A DNA stretch of 64,000 nucleotides, taken from the NCBI RefSeq assembly GCF_041260155.1, contig NC_091943.1, forward strand, positions 19,169,783 through 19,233,782, written 5' to 3'. The notes under the pieces are model-generated. The model saw only the letters and a list, made by a program, of their open reading frames with translations. It did not search any database and was not told where the DNA came from. Below are positions 1 through 32,500 of this stretch, piece by piece. Origin of the DNA: Ptychodera flava. Lineage: Eukaryota > Hemichordata > Enteropneusta > Ptychoderidae. The position numbers and the translations under genes are program-made. Positions within the stretch are counted from its first letter, which is position 1. Each line of letters opens with the position of its first letter.

Positions 1-416
1 CAACGGGGTCTTTAAGTCGTCAAGAATGACAGAAGGACAACATAAAGAAGTACTGAACTGTGCTTTTGCGCAGACTTTTCTTCACGTTTTTCTCGGTTAC
101 TGTAAAAGTCTGAATCCGCGTCACGTCGCAGTAGCGCGTTCAGTAACCTGATATAACTTGTTTCACACGTCGCGAAGTACTCTTTAACACCAATAGATAC
201 CTTGAAAAGTGTGGGTGGACCTCGAACAACTGTTGTCTGAGCGCATGTCTTCTTTCAATGCGATATGTTGATTCCCTATTTTCAACTCACTCGTGCAGTG
301 AGGTAGTAAGGGGATTTAGAGAACGTACAGTCGCGTCGGCAGTTGTTGCATGCAGTCAGGTCAAGGCGGGTTTCTTGCATAAATTCCTTCCATCCGACCA
401 TTTCACAGCAATGATA

Positions 417-549
417 GTATACATACATACATACATACATACATACATACATACATACATACATACATACATACATACATACATACATACATACATACAT
501 ACATACATACATACAGACATACAGACAGACAGACACACATACACACAAA
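417..549. repeat. (CATA)n microsatellite
   Basis: About 95 bases of uninterrupted CATA repeats decay at the right edge into CAGA/CACA variants. Tyr-His-Thr and Met-Tyr-Val reading frames through it are repeat translations and not genes. The flanks 1-416 and 550-1156 show no gene or recognisable element. Confidence 0.98.
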
Positions 550-1156
550 CACCATCTATATAATCATAGTTACCAGGGAGCTGGAATTCAAGGCCGGTTT
601 GTGATTTCATTTTCCGTATTATATATTTCATGCATTGAAGTGTTCAAGTCAATGAAATGTATTTCAGTCACGTGTACACCTTACCGTAATGCAATTCCGT
701 CATGTCCATTTCACCTGAACTGCTCTTTCGGCGTTCAGATGAGTTATAAAATGATTGTTGCATGCTAAATCATCCCAACATCGTGAGGCGTTTCTGATGA
801 TTTATACATTTCGGTAAAACACAAAGCGGTCGTCCCATGATTCTGTTCGTGTAAAAAAAAGATTCTCGTAGCTGTGGCAATTTCATAGAACTTTATTCAC
901 GCGCAAGATTGTCACCGTACACGTTTAAAGGAAAAATATCTGCTGCGTTCGGCAGGTTTTTTTTGCGACTTCATCTCTACACTTATACCATGTAATAATG
1001 CTGTGTTACACTTCTAAAAGTAATGTATTGTTAAATTTGAATGTACAAATACAGTATATATAGGGAGCAACCACAAAGTATGGTTTCCAATGTGCTGTTT
1101 GTGGATATCATATGCCTACTAAAAGATTGATCTTTTTCGCACTCAAAGACAAACAT

Positions 1157-1460
1157 TTAAGGCAGTTCGCGACTCCGAGCGAAACTGAAAAACTTAAACT
1201 TTTGCTCAAACTTTCCTCAAGCAAAGATTTATCCATTCTCTTGCGAAATCAAAAATAAAAATCAGGGGTCACCTTGTAAATCTTGGTACTTGAGAAACAA
1301 ATCACCCTATATTTACCATTATTTGAAATGCAAAATGGCCGCCATTAATGTGTTAACTCTATGGAGGAAAATAAATTTCCTGATTTTCACAAAACTAAAC
1401 CAGTGAAAACTTTATTTACTCCACAAGCTTTTAAAATGAGCACTCCATAAGTCGTAGGCC
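1157..1460 (-). mobile_element. Degraded copy of the TTAA mini-transposon family
   Basis: Begins TTAAGGCAG and contains the family's conserved tract around AAAATGGCCGCCAT and the GGTCACC motif. It runs in the orientation of the copy at 16881 and opposite to the one at 23273. The right terminus is eroded, so the end is approximate. The following 390 bases (1461-1847) hold nothing recognised. Confidence 0.6.
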
Positions 1461-1847
1461 AAAGCGGCCACCCGCTTAAAATCTGTGATTGGTTAGATTT
1501 TCTCTTTCCATGGTAACTGTGGCAAAATTGGAACATGTGACAGTATACCTTTAACGTCTATCGTTTCAGGCAATTTTTATGAACGTTAAAGCACAATGGT
1601 TCTGGTAGGATCCGTTATGAAATGCCAGTTGGTCTTTTGTCTGTCCAATGTTTTCATGTTCCTCCCAGTTCGGTGTGGGGCAATACACATGTCAATATTG
1701 ACACAACTAATATTGCTAAATAGATGTAATTAAGAGTCGGTTGGAGTAAAATTGGATATTTTGTGCAAGAAAATGCACAAAGATGTTGACACTGGACCTT
1801 AAAAGCGACTTGTAAAAGCATGATTTTGTTCACACGTTCTCACTTAC

Positions 1848-1973
1848 TTGGCTAGATCGATGACATTCATAAAGTTGCTCGCAATAGAATCGATGGTTAT
1901 ATAATAGGTATAAATGAAGAATCTCTAGGGACGCTAGACTGAACAAAGCGAAAAAGGTCCATTTCGATATCAT
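1848..1973 (-). CDS. Possible first coding exon with membrane anchor, unknown gene
   Basis: On the minus strand an ATG at 1973 opens 42 codons ending exactly at a strong splice donor (CAA|GTAAGTG, intron from 1847). The peptide starts MISKWTFFALF and carries a hydrophobic stretch of about 20 residues near its N-terminus, then a short Cys-containing tail. That arrangement suits a signal anchor such as those of Golgi enzymes, or a signal peptide. Another in-frame Met lies at 2030. Downstream exons would lie at lower coordinates, and I found none before the window edge. A longer overlapping frame (1897-2391 minus, 164 codons) is open but shows no familiar domain. Only the donor and hydrophobicity support the call, so it may be chance. 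Confidence 0.28.
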
Positions 1974-2676
1974 TATTCCGTCTTGGTTCACAATCGCAAA
2001 CAATACCCATGTGTAACAAACTGACGTCATAGGTCTTTGCCTCGGGAGGATAATAATACGTCACCGCTTTCACCCTCCAAGCTTTTGACATATATTTTTC
2101 GGGGCACGCTGGAGTATCTATACATATTTCTAGAAATTCCATTTTTTCCCATTTCCAGGTCGTGTAAAAACATTTTATGCAGAGGTAGAGGAAATGAAAC
2201 GAAAATTGTCCGGCCGCATGTTCTCCACTTTTGATAACCCCTAAAATCGGATCACCGACCACAGTTTTCTCCGGCCCTGCTTTCACTGTCCCCATAGCCC
2301 CTGCATTTCCTCGCGTCCAAGTACAAACAGACCGAAGCAACCAAAGTAATGATATCGGCGACAAGGTGACAACACTAGTTAGTTGGGCCAAGGGCTATAA
2401 TTGGGCTCCGTTATGAAATCAAACTGTAACATAGGAAGGATTTTAAATCAGGCCCAATAACTACATGTCCCTTTACTTTCACTTCGCTGTTATAAGTCAT
2501 TTCGTCAATTTATACTTCTCTTGATTTTGTCTCTCTGCATATTAATCAAAACACCACAAGTATATATCCACACATCACGCTATATCCACCTACATATACA
2601 TACTAACTACGTATATGCTGACTGCTCGATCAATCGTTCTCTCCCATTTATCTCTCTATCTCCATCTGCCTGCGTT

Positions 2677-2680
<4 letters not shown>

Positions 2681-2708
<28 letters not shown>

Positions 2709-2807
2709 TGTATGTATGTATGTATGTATGTATGTATGTATGTATGTATGTATGTATGTATGTATGTATGTATGTATCTATGTATCTATGTATGTACGCA
2801 CGTACGT

Positions 2808-2894
<87 letters not shown>
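2681..2894. repeat. (TGTA)n plus (TC)n compound microsatellite
   Basis: About 100 bases of TGTA repeats (2681-2780) are followed, after a short imperfect spacer, by more than 80 bases of TC repeats (2811-2894). Open frames here (Met-Tyr-Val-Cys, Ser-Leu) are repeat translations. Bases 2895-3640 show nothing else recognisable. Confidence 0.97.
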
Positions 2895-2898
<4 letters not shown>

Positions 2899-3647
2899 TT
2901 ATCCATAATTACCTGTGAATGTATATATCTATCTTCATGCCCTACAATGTTGTTATGAAAGTTTTCACGTGACTATGTAGTGTTATCATTACTGTACAAG
3001 GAGTAACGGGTCAACTGTAGCCCAGTATAGGACGTTAAGGAGAGATCGTCTGCGATGCAATAAAGACTTCTTTAGTTACATGACTGAAGGATTAAAAAGG
3101 CTATAGTACTACTGGCGACGTCTGCCCAAGTGTTACAAATTAAAGTGAAAATTGCTTGCAATATCAGTCTATGGGCGGTAACTTGAAAAGCAAGGCTGGT
3201 TTCACGTAGGTTTTTGTCCCTATGCTGTACTGCAGGTCCGATACGCCTGATTCTCCGAGCGACACCATTTTGTCCAATTTACAATACATTGTACACTTAT
3301 GAATGAGTTAAAAGTAGACGCCGACACTGGACATTTAGCGGTGACAGCTATTTATCCTATTCAGGGCTTAACATCAGGGGGCCGACACCGGCGTGTGTGT
3401 ATCGGGCCCCAGCGGAGTATCGCTTCATTCGATTCTAAAAAAAATTGGCCCAGAATGAATTATTCAAATATATTTGTGTTGTGTGAACAAGGTAATGCCC
3501 ACGTTTATTCAACGCTAACAGACACTTCCGTCGGCAAACCTCATCGACCTAGTGACTAGTTTGCTTGAGGTAGGGACGGCGCTTTTCACGAGACAGATTT
3601 GTCAATTTGATTTGACTTCATCCTAATTAACGCTTATAGATACGGAT

Positions 3648-3686
3648 TATAAAAGCGCTCGGCCGAGTAGGCGAATCTGTCATTTC
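3648..3686 (+). promoter_or_regulatory. Core promoter of the pappalysin gene (TATA box and initiator)
   Basis: TATAAAAG lies at 3648-3655. TCATTTC, a perfect fit to the initiator consensus YYANWYY, lies at 3680-3686 with its A at 3682, about 34 bases downstream of the TATA box. This predicts a 5' leader of about 45 bases before the ATG at 3727. The placement just ahead of a signal-peptide start is persuasive, but it is a motif call only. Confidence 0.5.
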
Positions 3687-3726
3687 ACCTGACAACAGTG
3701 GCGAGTACGGACCTGTGGTGTGAACG

Positions 3727-24945
<21,219 letters not shown>

Positions 24946-25193
24946 TTTTCACTCACGCAAGATATCTTGTCGTATTTGTGTGTTTCATGTAGTCACAACA
25001 TAGTTTGAATAGGATCTTTTATCATAAATCAGTATCCTCAATGTGTCAGTATAAATAATTTTCCTTGGGTCTCAAACCATGGTCTTCGCTTCGTGTCTGT
25101 GCTACATCTAAAAGTACTTGTGAAATAATACAGGAATCGCCTGTATGTTTGCATTTGCTCTCATGAACGTGCACGGGCGAACTTAGACTCTCC

Positions 25194-25292
25194 ACAGTCG
25201 CTGTGCCTTGTTTTGTGCGCGCCCACGGTGGGCCTGCATTCGAAGGCTACGCTGTGCAGCTGTGAGCACGCGCTGCCAGACACAGCGACTGT
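25194..25292. repeat. Inverted repeat downstream of the pappalysin gene
   Basis: ACAGTCGCTGTG and CACAGCGACTGT are perfect complements 75 bases apart, around a GC-rich interior unlike the flanks. It is probably a small transposon remnant. Bases 24946-25193 hold nothing else. Confidence 0.7.
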
Positions 25293-25535
25293 CCGTTTTT
25301 GCAAGGGTATGAATATTCATAAGGGTAGTGATGTCAAAACAAACACCTATCTAACTTGGCGGAGAGAATGTATACTAGTAGCTAGTAAACCTATATACGC
25401 GGTATGGTTTTATTTTTCATTTTTCATTTTATTTGGCTATGGTACGTGTCGTTTTTGTTTTGATTAACAGATGTGTCTGGTTCTATAAAGTACCCGGATC
25501 AGGCAGAAATCCGACCGGTCGCTTGCAAGAACGTC

Positions 25536-25613
25536 CAGACCCTGGGATTCGCGTCGCGTCTCTGAAGGGCGCGCGCGTTCCAACAGGGAAGAACGCGAAT
25601 CGCAGGGTCTCTG
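25536..25613. repeat. GC-rich inverted repeat
   Basis: CAGACCCTGGGATTCGCGTC pairs with GAACGCGAATCGCAGGGTCT plus CTG, with about 35 bases between the arms. A plus-strand open frame of 114 codons (25433-25777) crosses it but shows no domain. From 25800 to 28500 I see only AT-rich sequence and the short tandem repeat at 27240. Confidence 0.8.
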
Positions 25614-27239
25614 CCAGACTAGGGCGAACTCTGCACACAGCAACTGGATTTGCCAAAAACCAGGCTGATCCACGGAAATTTGCACCTCACAGCAAAGTGT
25701 GGTACAACCCGTTCTTTCCAACATTCTGCGGTGGTATCACGGGTTTGTTTCATGGCTTAGGGTTAGCTGGATGTTAGTGTCATCATTGTACTGTATTTAT
25801 GCAAGTATGTAGGATCTTTGACCACGCTTATTACGATACTCTCATCTATAAAATTTAACTCCGTGACAATGGTGTCACATTATCAGTGCAAATGTAAGCT
25901 CTTATCTCTCATGCAAAGGTTAGTGTGTTTACATTTAAATCCAAACTAGGACAATCCTATGGTTTTTACTCAGTAGTTTAAATGCAAAATCCAGCTATCA
26001 GTTTTGTCTGACGTATGCAAATTTAGTGTTGTCACATTTCAGCCCAAGCTAGGACCAATCCTGTGCTTTGAATTGTCTTATCACAATACCTACGAAATCA
26101 ATGCAAACCAATTCAATTCGAAACACTCTGCTTGAAAAAGAAGACGATCGTGTGAAAATGACAGTCTTTTGAGGCAAAGATGATAAACTCATTCCGTAAT
26201 GTTTATATAAGTTTATACATAAGTATATATTCATGAAGAGTGAAGATGTATATTTCTAGACATGCACAGCTTCGAATATATGTAATTATTCATATTTTGT
26301 ATTTTGGTAGATGATAGAGTTTACGTTTTGGTAGATTATTGCTTTTAATTGAATCTTGAATCTTAAATTCTTGTACCACATGGAGATCTAGCTACTGCCG
26401 AAATGTATGAAACAGATACATCTCTGCTTCGTACTCAAATGCTCATTGTTTCTAGCGAGTCAATTATTTCAAAACATGTAGGGATGACAGAAAATTTTAC
26501 AAGATCACTTTTTATCAGTATTTTGGCGGTAATCTCTGCAGAACTTTTTTTTTTCTGTCAAATCTTGTAAATTTGAAATTGCCTGTATCAGATTATTTTC
26601 TGCACAAATGTGACGCATTAATTGTTCTGCAGAATAATGTCTCTTGAGTCCGTGGCCCATGACATTGAAATATACTCTTCAAGATTACGTAACTTATTCA
26701 TCAAATGTCCAAAAATCATGTAAAATATACAATGCATACTTCACGATGCAACTGAGATCATCCTACAACCCGATGTTAAGACACACAGGTGTAAAAAGTA
26801 GCATCACTAATTTTCCAACTTAGAGGACGCAAGTCCCCGAAAGTTTTACAGAACTCGGAAACGCCTTGACTTTCACTGTCACATTTGTCAGATGAACAAT
26901 GAACTGTAATGTAGGGAAGTGGATTAAACAGAACAAGTTAAGGATAAAGAGAAATGTGCACATCAGTGGCATCATTTCTGTTATCGCGGTCAACAATACA
27001 AAATAAAATATTTGAGGTATTTAAATTCTTTAATGGAACAAAAATCATCTTATACCGACGCAAGGGTAACTGTTGTAACACACGGTGCATCATGATATTA
27101 CAAATCAGATGTTTCCATACATCGATTTTATTTTCATTTTTTGCTTTTAAGGCACATCTTTTGCATGCCACATATCATTGACCAGGTTTACGCATTCACA
27201 GTGCAAAGAACAAGGTATGCAATTGTATTTCGTGTGTGT

Positions 27240-27345
27240 AGTTTGTTATAGAGATTGTTCAAACATGATTGTTATAGAGATTGTTCAAACATTGATTGTT
27301 ATAGAGATTGTTCAAACATGATTGTATAGAGATTGTCCAAATATT
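27240..27345. repeat. Short tandem repeat, about 27 bp by four
   Basis: Four imperfect units of GATTGTTATAGAGATTGTTC plus AAACAT in direct tandem. It is non-coding. Confidence 0.9.
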
Positions 27346-28529
27346 GACGGAAAGAAAGCAACTTGCAATGCAAAACAGTGTACTCCAATAACTAATGTCA
27401 GGGCAATATATATGTCTTCATATTTCAAACCAATGAGAGTATGTAATCGTATTTTGATTTTAGTCTGTCCAAGAGCAATTACAGTCGTAGACACACAAGA
27501 AGCAACTTCCAATGCAACATGTTTTTCTGAAAGTTCAAAGGTCACACATCCTGGTATTCAATATGTCATATATTTTCCATGGACGACATTGAAGGAGCTA
27601 TGCAGGCTGTATTTTTGTCGCAGTCTTTGAGATAACTTCCATCTAGGGAAAGAAACCGTTAACTCCAAAGTACAACGTGTGGATATAGTCACTTGTAATT
27701 TTTAGAACCACATGCCAGCTAGTCGGAGTGCATTGAAGGGTCCGAGCATTTAGCAAGCCATAGTATTTGCATTTTTGCTGTAAGGGTTCACAGATTGCTA
27801 ACATATTAAAGCATAAGAGAAACAGACCAATCACAGGTATTCTCACGAGACTGCCGTCGATAGGCTCTGCAAGTTTCGTAATACTGCAGAGCGCTTTCAG
27901 ATCAGAAATAGGTCAAAATGACGAACCAAATTGAGAAGATTCGACTGATGGATGTACTCAGAAGGAAGAGTCAGTGGCATATTGGTTGTGAAAGGGTTAA
28001 AACGTAACTATAGTACTTTGTTGTGTCTGGTTGGTGAGTGTACAAAATTTCGACAAACATGTACATCCAAAGTACTAGATATCGGCCTACCAAGTAAGTG
28101 ATTGCCTGCATTCTCCTTCATCTTAAACCAAATGTAAACTGTGTGATTCCCTTGGAAATATTCATGGACTACAAACATTTCGCGGGGAAAATATACGTTG
28201 ATGTAACATAGTATTTCTGAGGAAAAAAAATAATTGGATTTAAGAATACTGAAATATCAACAATCAATGCAAAAGTTCAAAAGAGCACTCTGATGATTTT
28301 TCAACTTTTAAGAATTTTGGGTAGAAATTATTACTTGTTTCTTATGTCTTTCTCCTCCCTTGGAAAAAGCTGAAATATTTCCTTAATATTGTAATTTCTA
28401 AATATTATATTTAGCTTCTTCCTCTTATGTAATGTTATAACATATAATAAAGATAAATATATATATGTACATCCAAACCTAGTCAACGTTTTCTTTGGAT
28501 CGACTTAATATATCTTGAAAGATTCTATA

Positions 28530-28660
28530 TGCATACATGCATACATACATACATACATACATACATACATACATACATACATACATACATACATACATAC
28601 ATACATACATACATACATACATACATACATACATACATACATACATACATACATACACTT
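28530..28660. repeat. (CATA)n microsatellite
   Basis: About 125 bases of CATA repeats. It is similar to the array at 417 but not obviously duplicated from it. Confidence 0.97.
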
Positions 28661-28714
28661 ACACACGTGTATACACACCAACTATAGTTCTAGGTGGTGT
28701 TGTAATGCGATAAA

Positions 28715-28856
28715 GCAATAACCCCCGCCGCAGGAGGGTATACACGAGATTTTGGTACAATGCGCGACATATATAGCACGAGCCGACAGGCGAGTGCTAT
28801 ATGGAGCGAATTGTACCAAAATCGAGTGTATACCCGACTGCGAAGGGGGTTATGGC
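28715..28856. mobile_element. 142-bp foldback mini-element
   Basis: The arms pair almost throughout: AATAACCCCC, GGGTATACAC, ATTTTGGTACAAT and ATATAGCAC on the left answer GTGCTATAT, ATTGTACCAAAAT, GTGTATACCC and GGGGGTTAT on the right. The loop is about nine bases. Clear target duplications were not seen. Confidence 0.85.
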
Positions 28857-29032
28857 TATTATATTATATCAACTTGTGTGTCTTTGTTGTCTTGTTTGGA
28901 TATTTTCGTCACTTTTAAGCCCAAAATGCAGAAAACGGACATAGAAATCGAACGCCGGAAATTCAGCGCCCGAGATCGAGCATTTTTATAAGTTTGGATT
29001 ACGTTGACAACAGACGCACACAGTGTCCAACG

Positions 29033-29331
29033 TAGCTGCAATAATTGTAGCCCTTGGTTAGTGGGTTTGGGCTTCTGTCGTGCGGCTCGCGCCTTGCCCC
29101 AACCAGTTACAAGGTTTCTAACATTATCCGGGAGCGGGATTATGGTGAAATTTGCACACGCGTACCGTGACGTAAGGCGAGAGCGTTCAGTTCAGATCCG
29201 CACTGAAGCTTTTACACGAGCAGGTAGGCCTATAAGCTTAGGGAGAAATTGTAGCCCTTGTTGGCGAAAGGCGCGAGCCGAACGACAGAAGCCCAAACCC
29301 CACCAACCAAGGGCTACAATTATTGCAGCTA
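29033..29331. mobile_element. 299-bp long-TIR non-autonomous transposon
   Basis: About 60-base terminal inverted repeats, with outer ends TAGCTGCAATAATTGTAGCC and GGCTACAATTATTGCAGCTA, continue through TTGGGCTTCTGTCGT and CGGCTCGCGCC on the left and their complements on the right. The middle (about 29095-29270) is a GC-rich non-coding spacer. Target duplication is uncertain. Confidence 0.9.
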
Positions 29332-29595
29332 TATCCTACGATAATAACGTTCATCAACATTGCATTTAATTTTAATTTTATTCACATACAACGAAAACAC
29401 TAACTTGCGACCTGCTAAGCTGCAGACACAGAAAATGGGTCAAGAGTTCAAATCACAAGAAAAAGTAACAATTTTTTTCGTAAATTTACATAAGAACAAT
29501 AGCCCTGGCATACTAAAAATATATTTGTCTCATTTTGTACCGATGCGCGATGCGTCGACCATCGCAAAATTCAGTCTTGGTATACAGTGAGGTTA

Positions 29596-32500
29596 GGGAT
29601 GGACCATTAAATCTTGGGAGGGGGTGGTCACAATGAAATTGTAAAAAATTTATTTTTACTATTGTAAATTTCTAAAAAAATTTTTTTGCAATTGAAATTA
29701 GCTGTGCAAATTTTTTTTCAGAGTAAATTTTCAGATTTATAATTTTTTTTAGTTCGTCGCTGCCTGAAGATAAAGAGGGCAAAGATGCGACCGCGCAAGT
29801 GGTCACGGGGGGACGGCAGGAGGGGTTGTCCCCCTCCTGTCGTTGGAGCTTTGAAAAATAGAGATTAAAATGGTGTTATTTGGTGGCACTTGGGGAGTAT
29901 TTTTTTCAGATTACACATCTTCCTCTGAAACATGGTCTTCTTGCTCCTCAGTAGCTTCCTATAGTTTTGAAAATTGACTATTTTGGTTTCCTGGCTTCCC
30001 TTTCTACTGCGTGGTGAAATGCCTACATTCACCCCACCAAACATCATGCATATCTCATGATTTACAATTGATTTTGACAAGCTGAGAAGCTGTTTGCAAA
30101 ATACAGTGAAATTTGCATATTTGTGTTTCTAGAGGCAATTGTTGCCCTTTTTGATCAAAACATCTATTTCTCTGTAGCAGCAGGTCCAAATTGATTGGAT
30201 GTGTATAGATGTGGTGAAATTTCAATATTTGTCTTTTTAGGGCAATTTATGCCAGTCATGGTAAAAAAATCTGTATTCTTTGAAAGGGCTTGTCCAATTT
30301 CTTTGAAATTTGATACATACGTCCCTTAAGATTTGTTTAAATCATAATCTTTTTTGTGGTGACATAATTCTTCCGATAATTGTCATTCAGCATTTGCTAC
30401 ACACAAACGATTATTCATGCAGATTTATTCAGTATTTGCTATCGAGAAACTTTCAAAGTTCAACCCTTTTGTGTGTTTTTGTGTCGGGGTTTATGGCATT
30501 CTACGTAGTGTATTGTTGAATGTTAAAAAATGTGTTGCTGTTGTTTTTTGAGGCGGTTTTTTGAGAAAAAAGGATTGAAAATGCCTTTTATAAGCAAAAT
30601 AATACATAATGACTTGATATGTTGTTTTATCATTATTGACGTGTTTCTACTTGTTCACCATTCTTGCATTCATCATTGCAATAAAATGCTTGTGAAAAAA
30701 ATGAACCTGATGTGGCCTGCATCTGTTTACCTTGATCTTAAAAGGCAAATATAACTTTCTGTCTTGACAACCATACCATAGTTTCAATGTTTTACCTAGT
30801 GTACCTGCTTGGTTTGTATGCAGGAAACATGTAGAAATACGATGGTATCAACCGGGACTCGAACCCACAACGTACGGCACCCAATCACCTAGCGCAGAGG
30901 ACACCAGTCAAACCGCTCGACTAAATCCCCAATCCAAAAGATTGGTTCAATAACCGAGCTAAGGATGTTACAATTTTGACTGCGCCCTCTCCACTCGCCG
31001 TAGAGTTCGTGAAGCACTCACGCTAGCACACACGCTATCATACATCTCACACAAACTATATCGAAGCGAAGCAATGAATACAACGCTTTACACCCGGGCG
31101 GAAGATAGCCTCGGGGACAATTCTGTCCACCAGCAGAGCTATCGACCGGGAAAGAGAAATACGATGGTATCAACCGGGACTCGAACCCACAACGTACGGC
31201 ACCCAATCACCTAGCGCAGAGGACACCAGTCAAACCGCTCGACTAAATCCCCAATCCAAAAAGATTGGTTCAATAACCGAGCTAAGGATGTTACAATTCT
31301 GACTGCGCCCTCTCCACTTGCCGTAGAGTTCGTGAAGCACTCACGCTAGCACACACGCTATCATACATCTCACACAAACTATATCGAAGCGAAGCAATGA
31401 ATACAACGCTTTACACCGGGCAGAAGATAGCCTCGGGGACAATTCTGTCCACCAGCAGAGCTATCGACCCGGGAAAGAGAAATACGATGGTATCAACCGG
31501 GACTCGAACCCACAACGTACGGCACCCAATCACCTAGCGCAGAGGACAACAGACAAACCGCTCGACTAAATCCCCAATCTCAAAAAGATTGGTTCAATAA
31601 CCGAGCTAAGGATGTTACAATTCTGACTGCGCCCTCTCCACTCACCGTAGAGTTCGTGAAGCACTCAAGCTAGCACACACGCTATCATACATCTCACACA
31701 AACTATATCGAAGCGAAGCAATGAATACAATGCTTTCCACCGGGTGGAAGATAGCCTCGGGGACAATTCTGTACACCAGCAGAGCTATCAACCCAGGAAA
31801 GAGTAATACAATGGTTTCAACCCGGACTTGAACCCACAACGCATGGCACCAAATCACCTAGCGCAGAGGACAACAGACAAACCGCTCGACTAAATCCTCA
31901 ATCTCAAAAAGATTGGTTCAATAACCGAGCTAAGGATGTTACAATTCTGACTGCGCCCTCTCCACTCGCCGTAGAGTTCGTGAAGCACTCACGCTAGCAC
32001 ACACGCTATCATACATCTCACACAAACTATATCGAAGCGAAGCAATGAATACAACGCTTTACACCGGGCGGAAGATAGCCTCGGGGACAATTCTGTCCAC
32101 AGCAGAGCTATCGACCCGGGAAAGAGAAATACGATGGTATCAACCGGACTCGAACCCACAACGCACGGCACCCAATCACCTAGCGCAGAGGACAACAGAC
32201 AAACCGCTCGACTAAATCCCCAATCCAAAAAGATTGGTTCAATAACCGAGCTAAGGATGTTACAATTTTGACTGCGCCCTCTCCACTTGCCGTAGAGTTC
32301 GTGAAGCACTCACGCTAGCACACACGCTATCATACATCTCACACAAACTATATCGAAGCGAAGCAATGAATACAACGCTTTACACCGGGCGGAAGATAGC
32401 CTCGGGGACAATTCGTCCACCAGCAGAGCTATCGACCCGGGAAAGAGAAATACGATGGTATCAACCGGGACTCGAAACCACAACGTACGGCACCCAATCA

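Noticed and set aside
258-631. Open frames of Tyr-Ile-His-Thr or Met-Tyr-Val-Cys repeats (also at 2521, 12860-13370 and 28515)
   Set aside because: They are translations of CATA/TGTA/ATCT microsatellites, open in several frames on both strands.
1897-2391. 164-codon minus-strand open frame
   Set aside because: No domain, no convincing splice context for the full length, and it overlaps the better-supported short exon in another frame.
25433-25777. 114-codon plus-strand frame after the pappalysin gene
   Set aside because: It crosses a GC-rich inverted repeat and resembles no family; probably transposon remnant.
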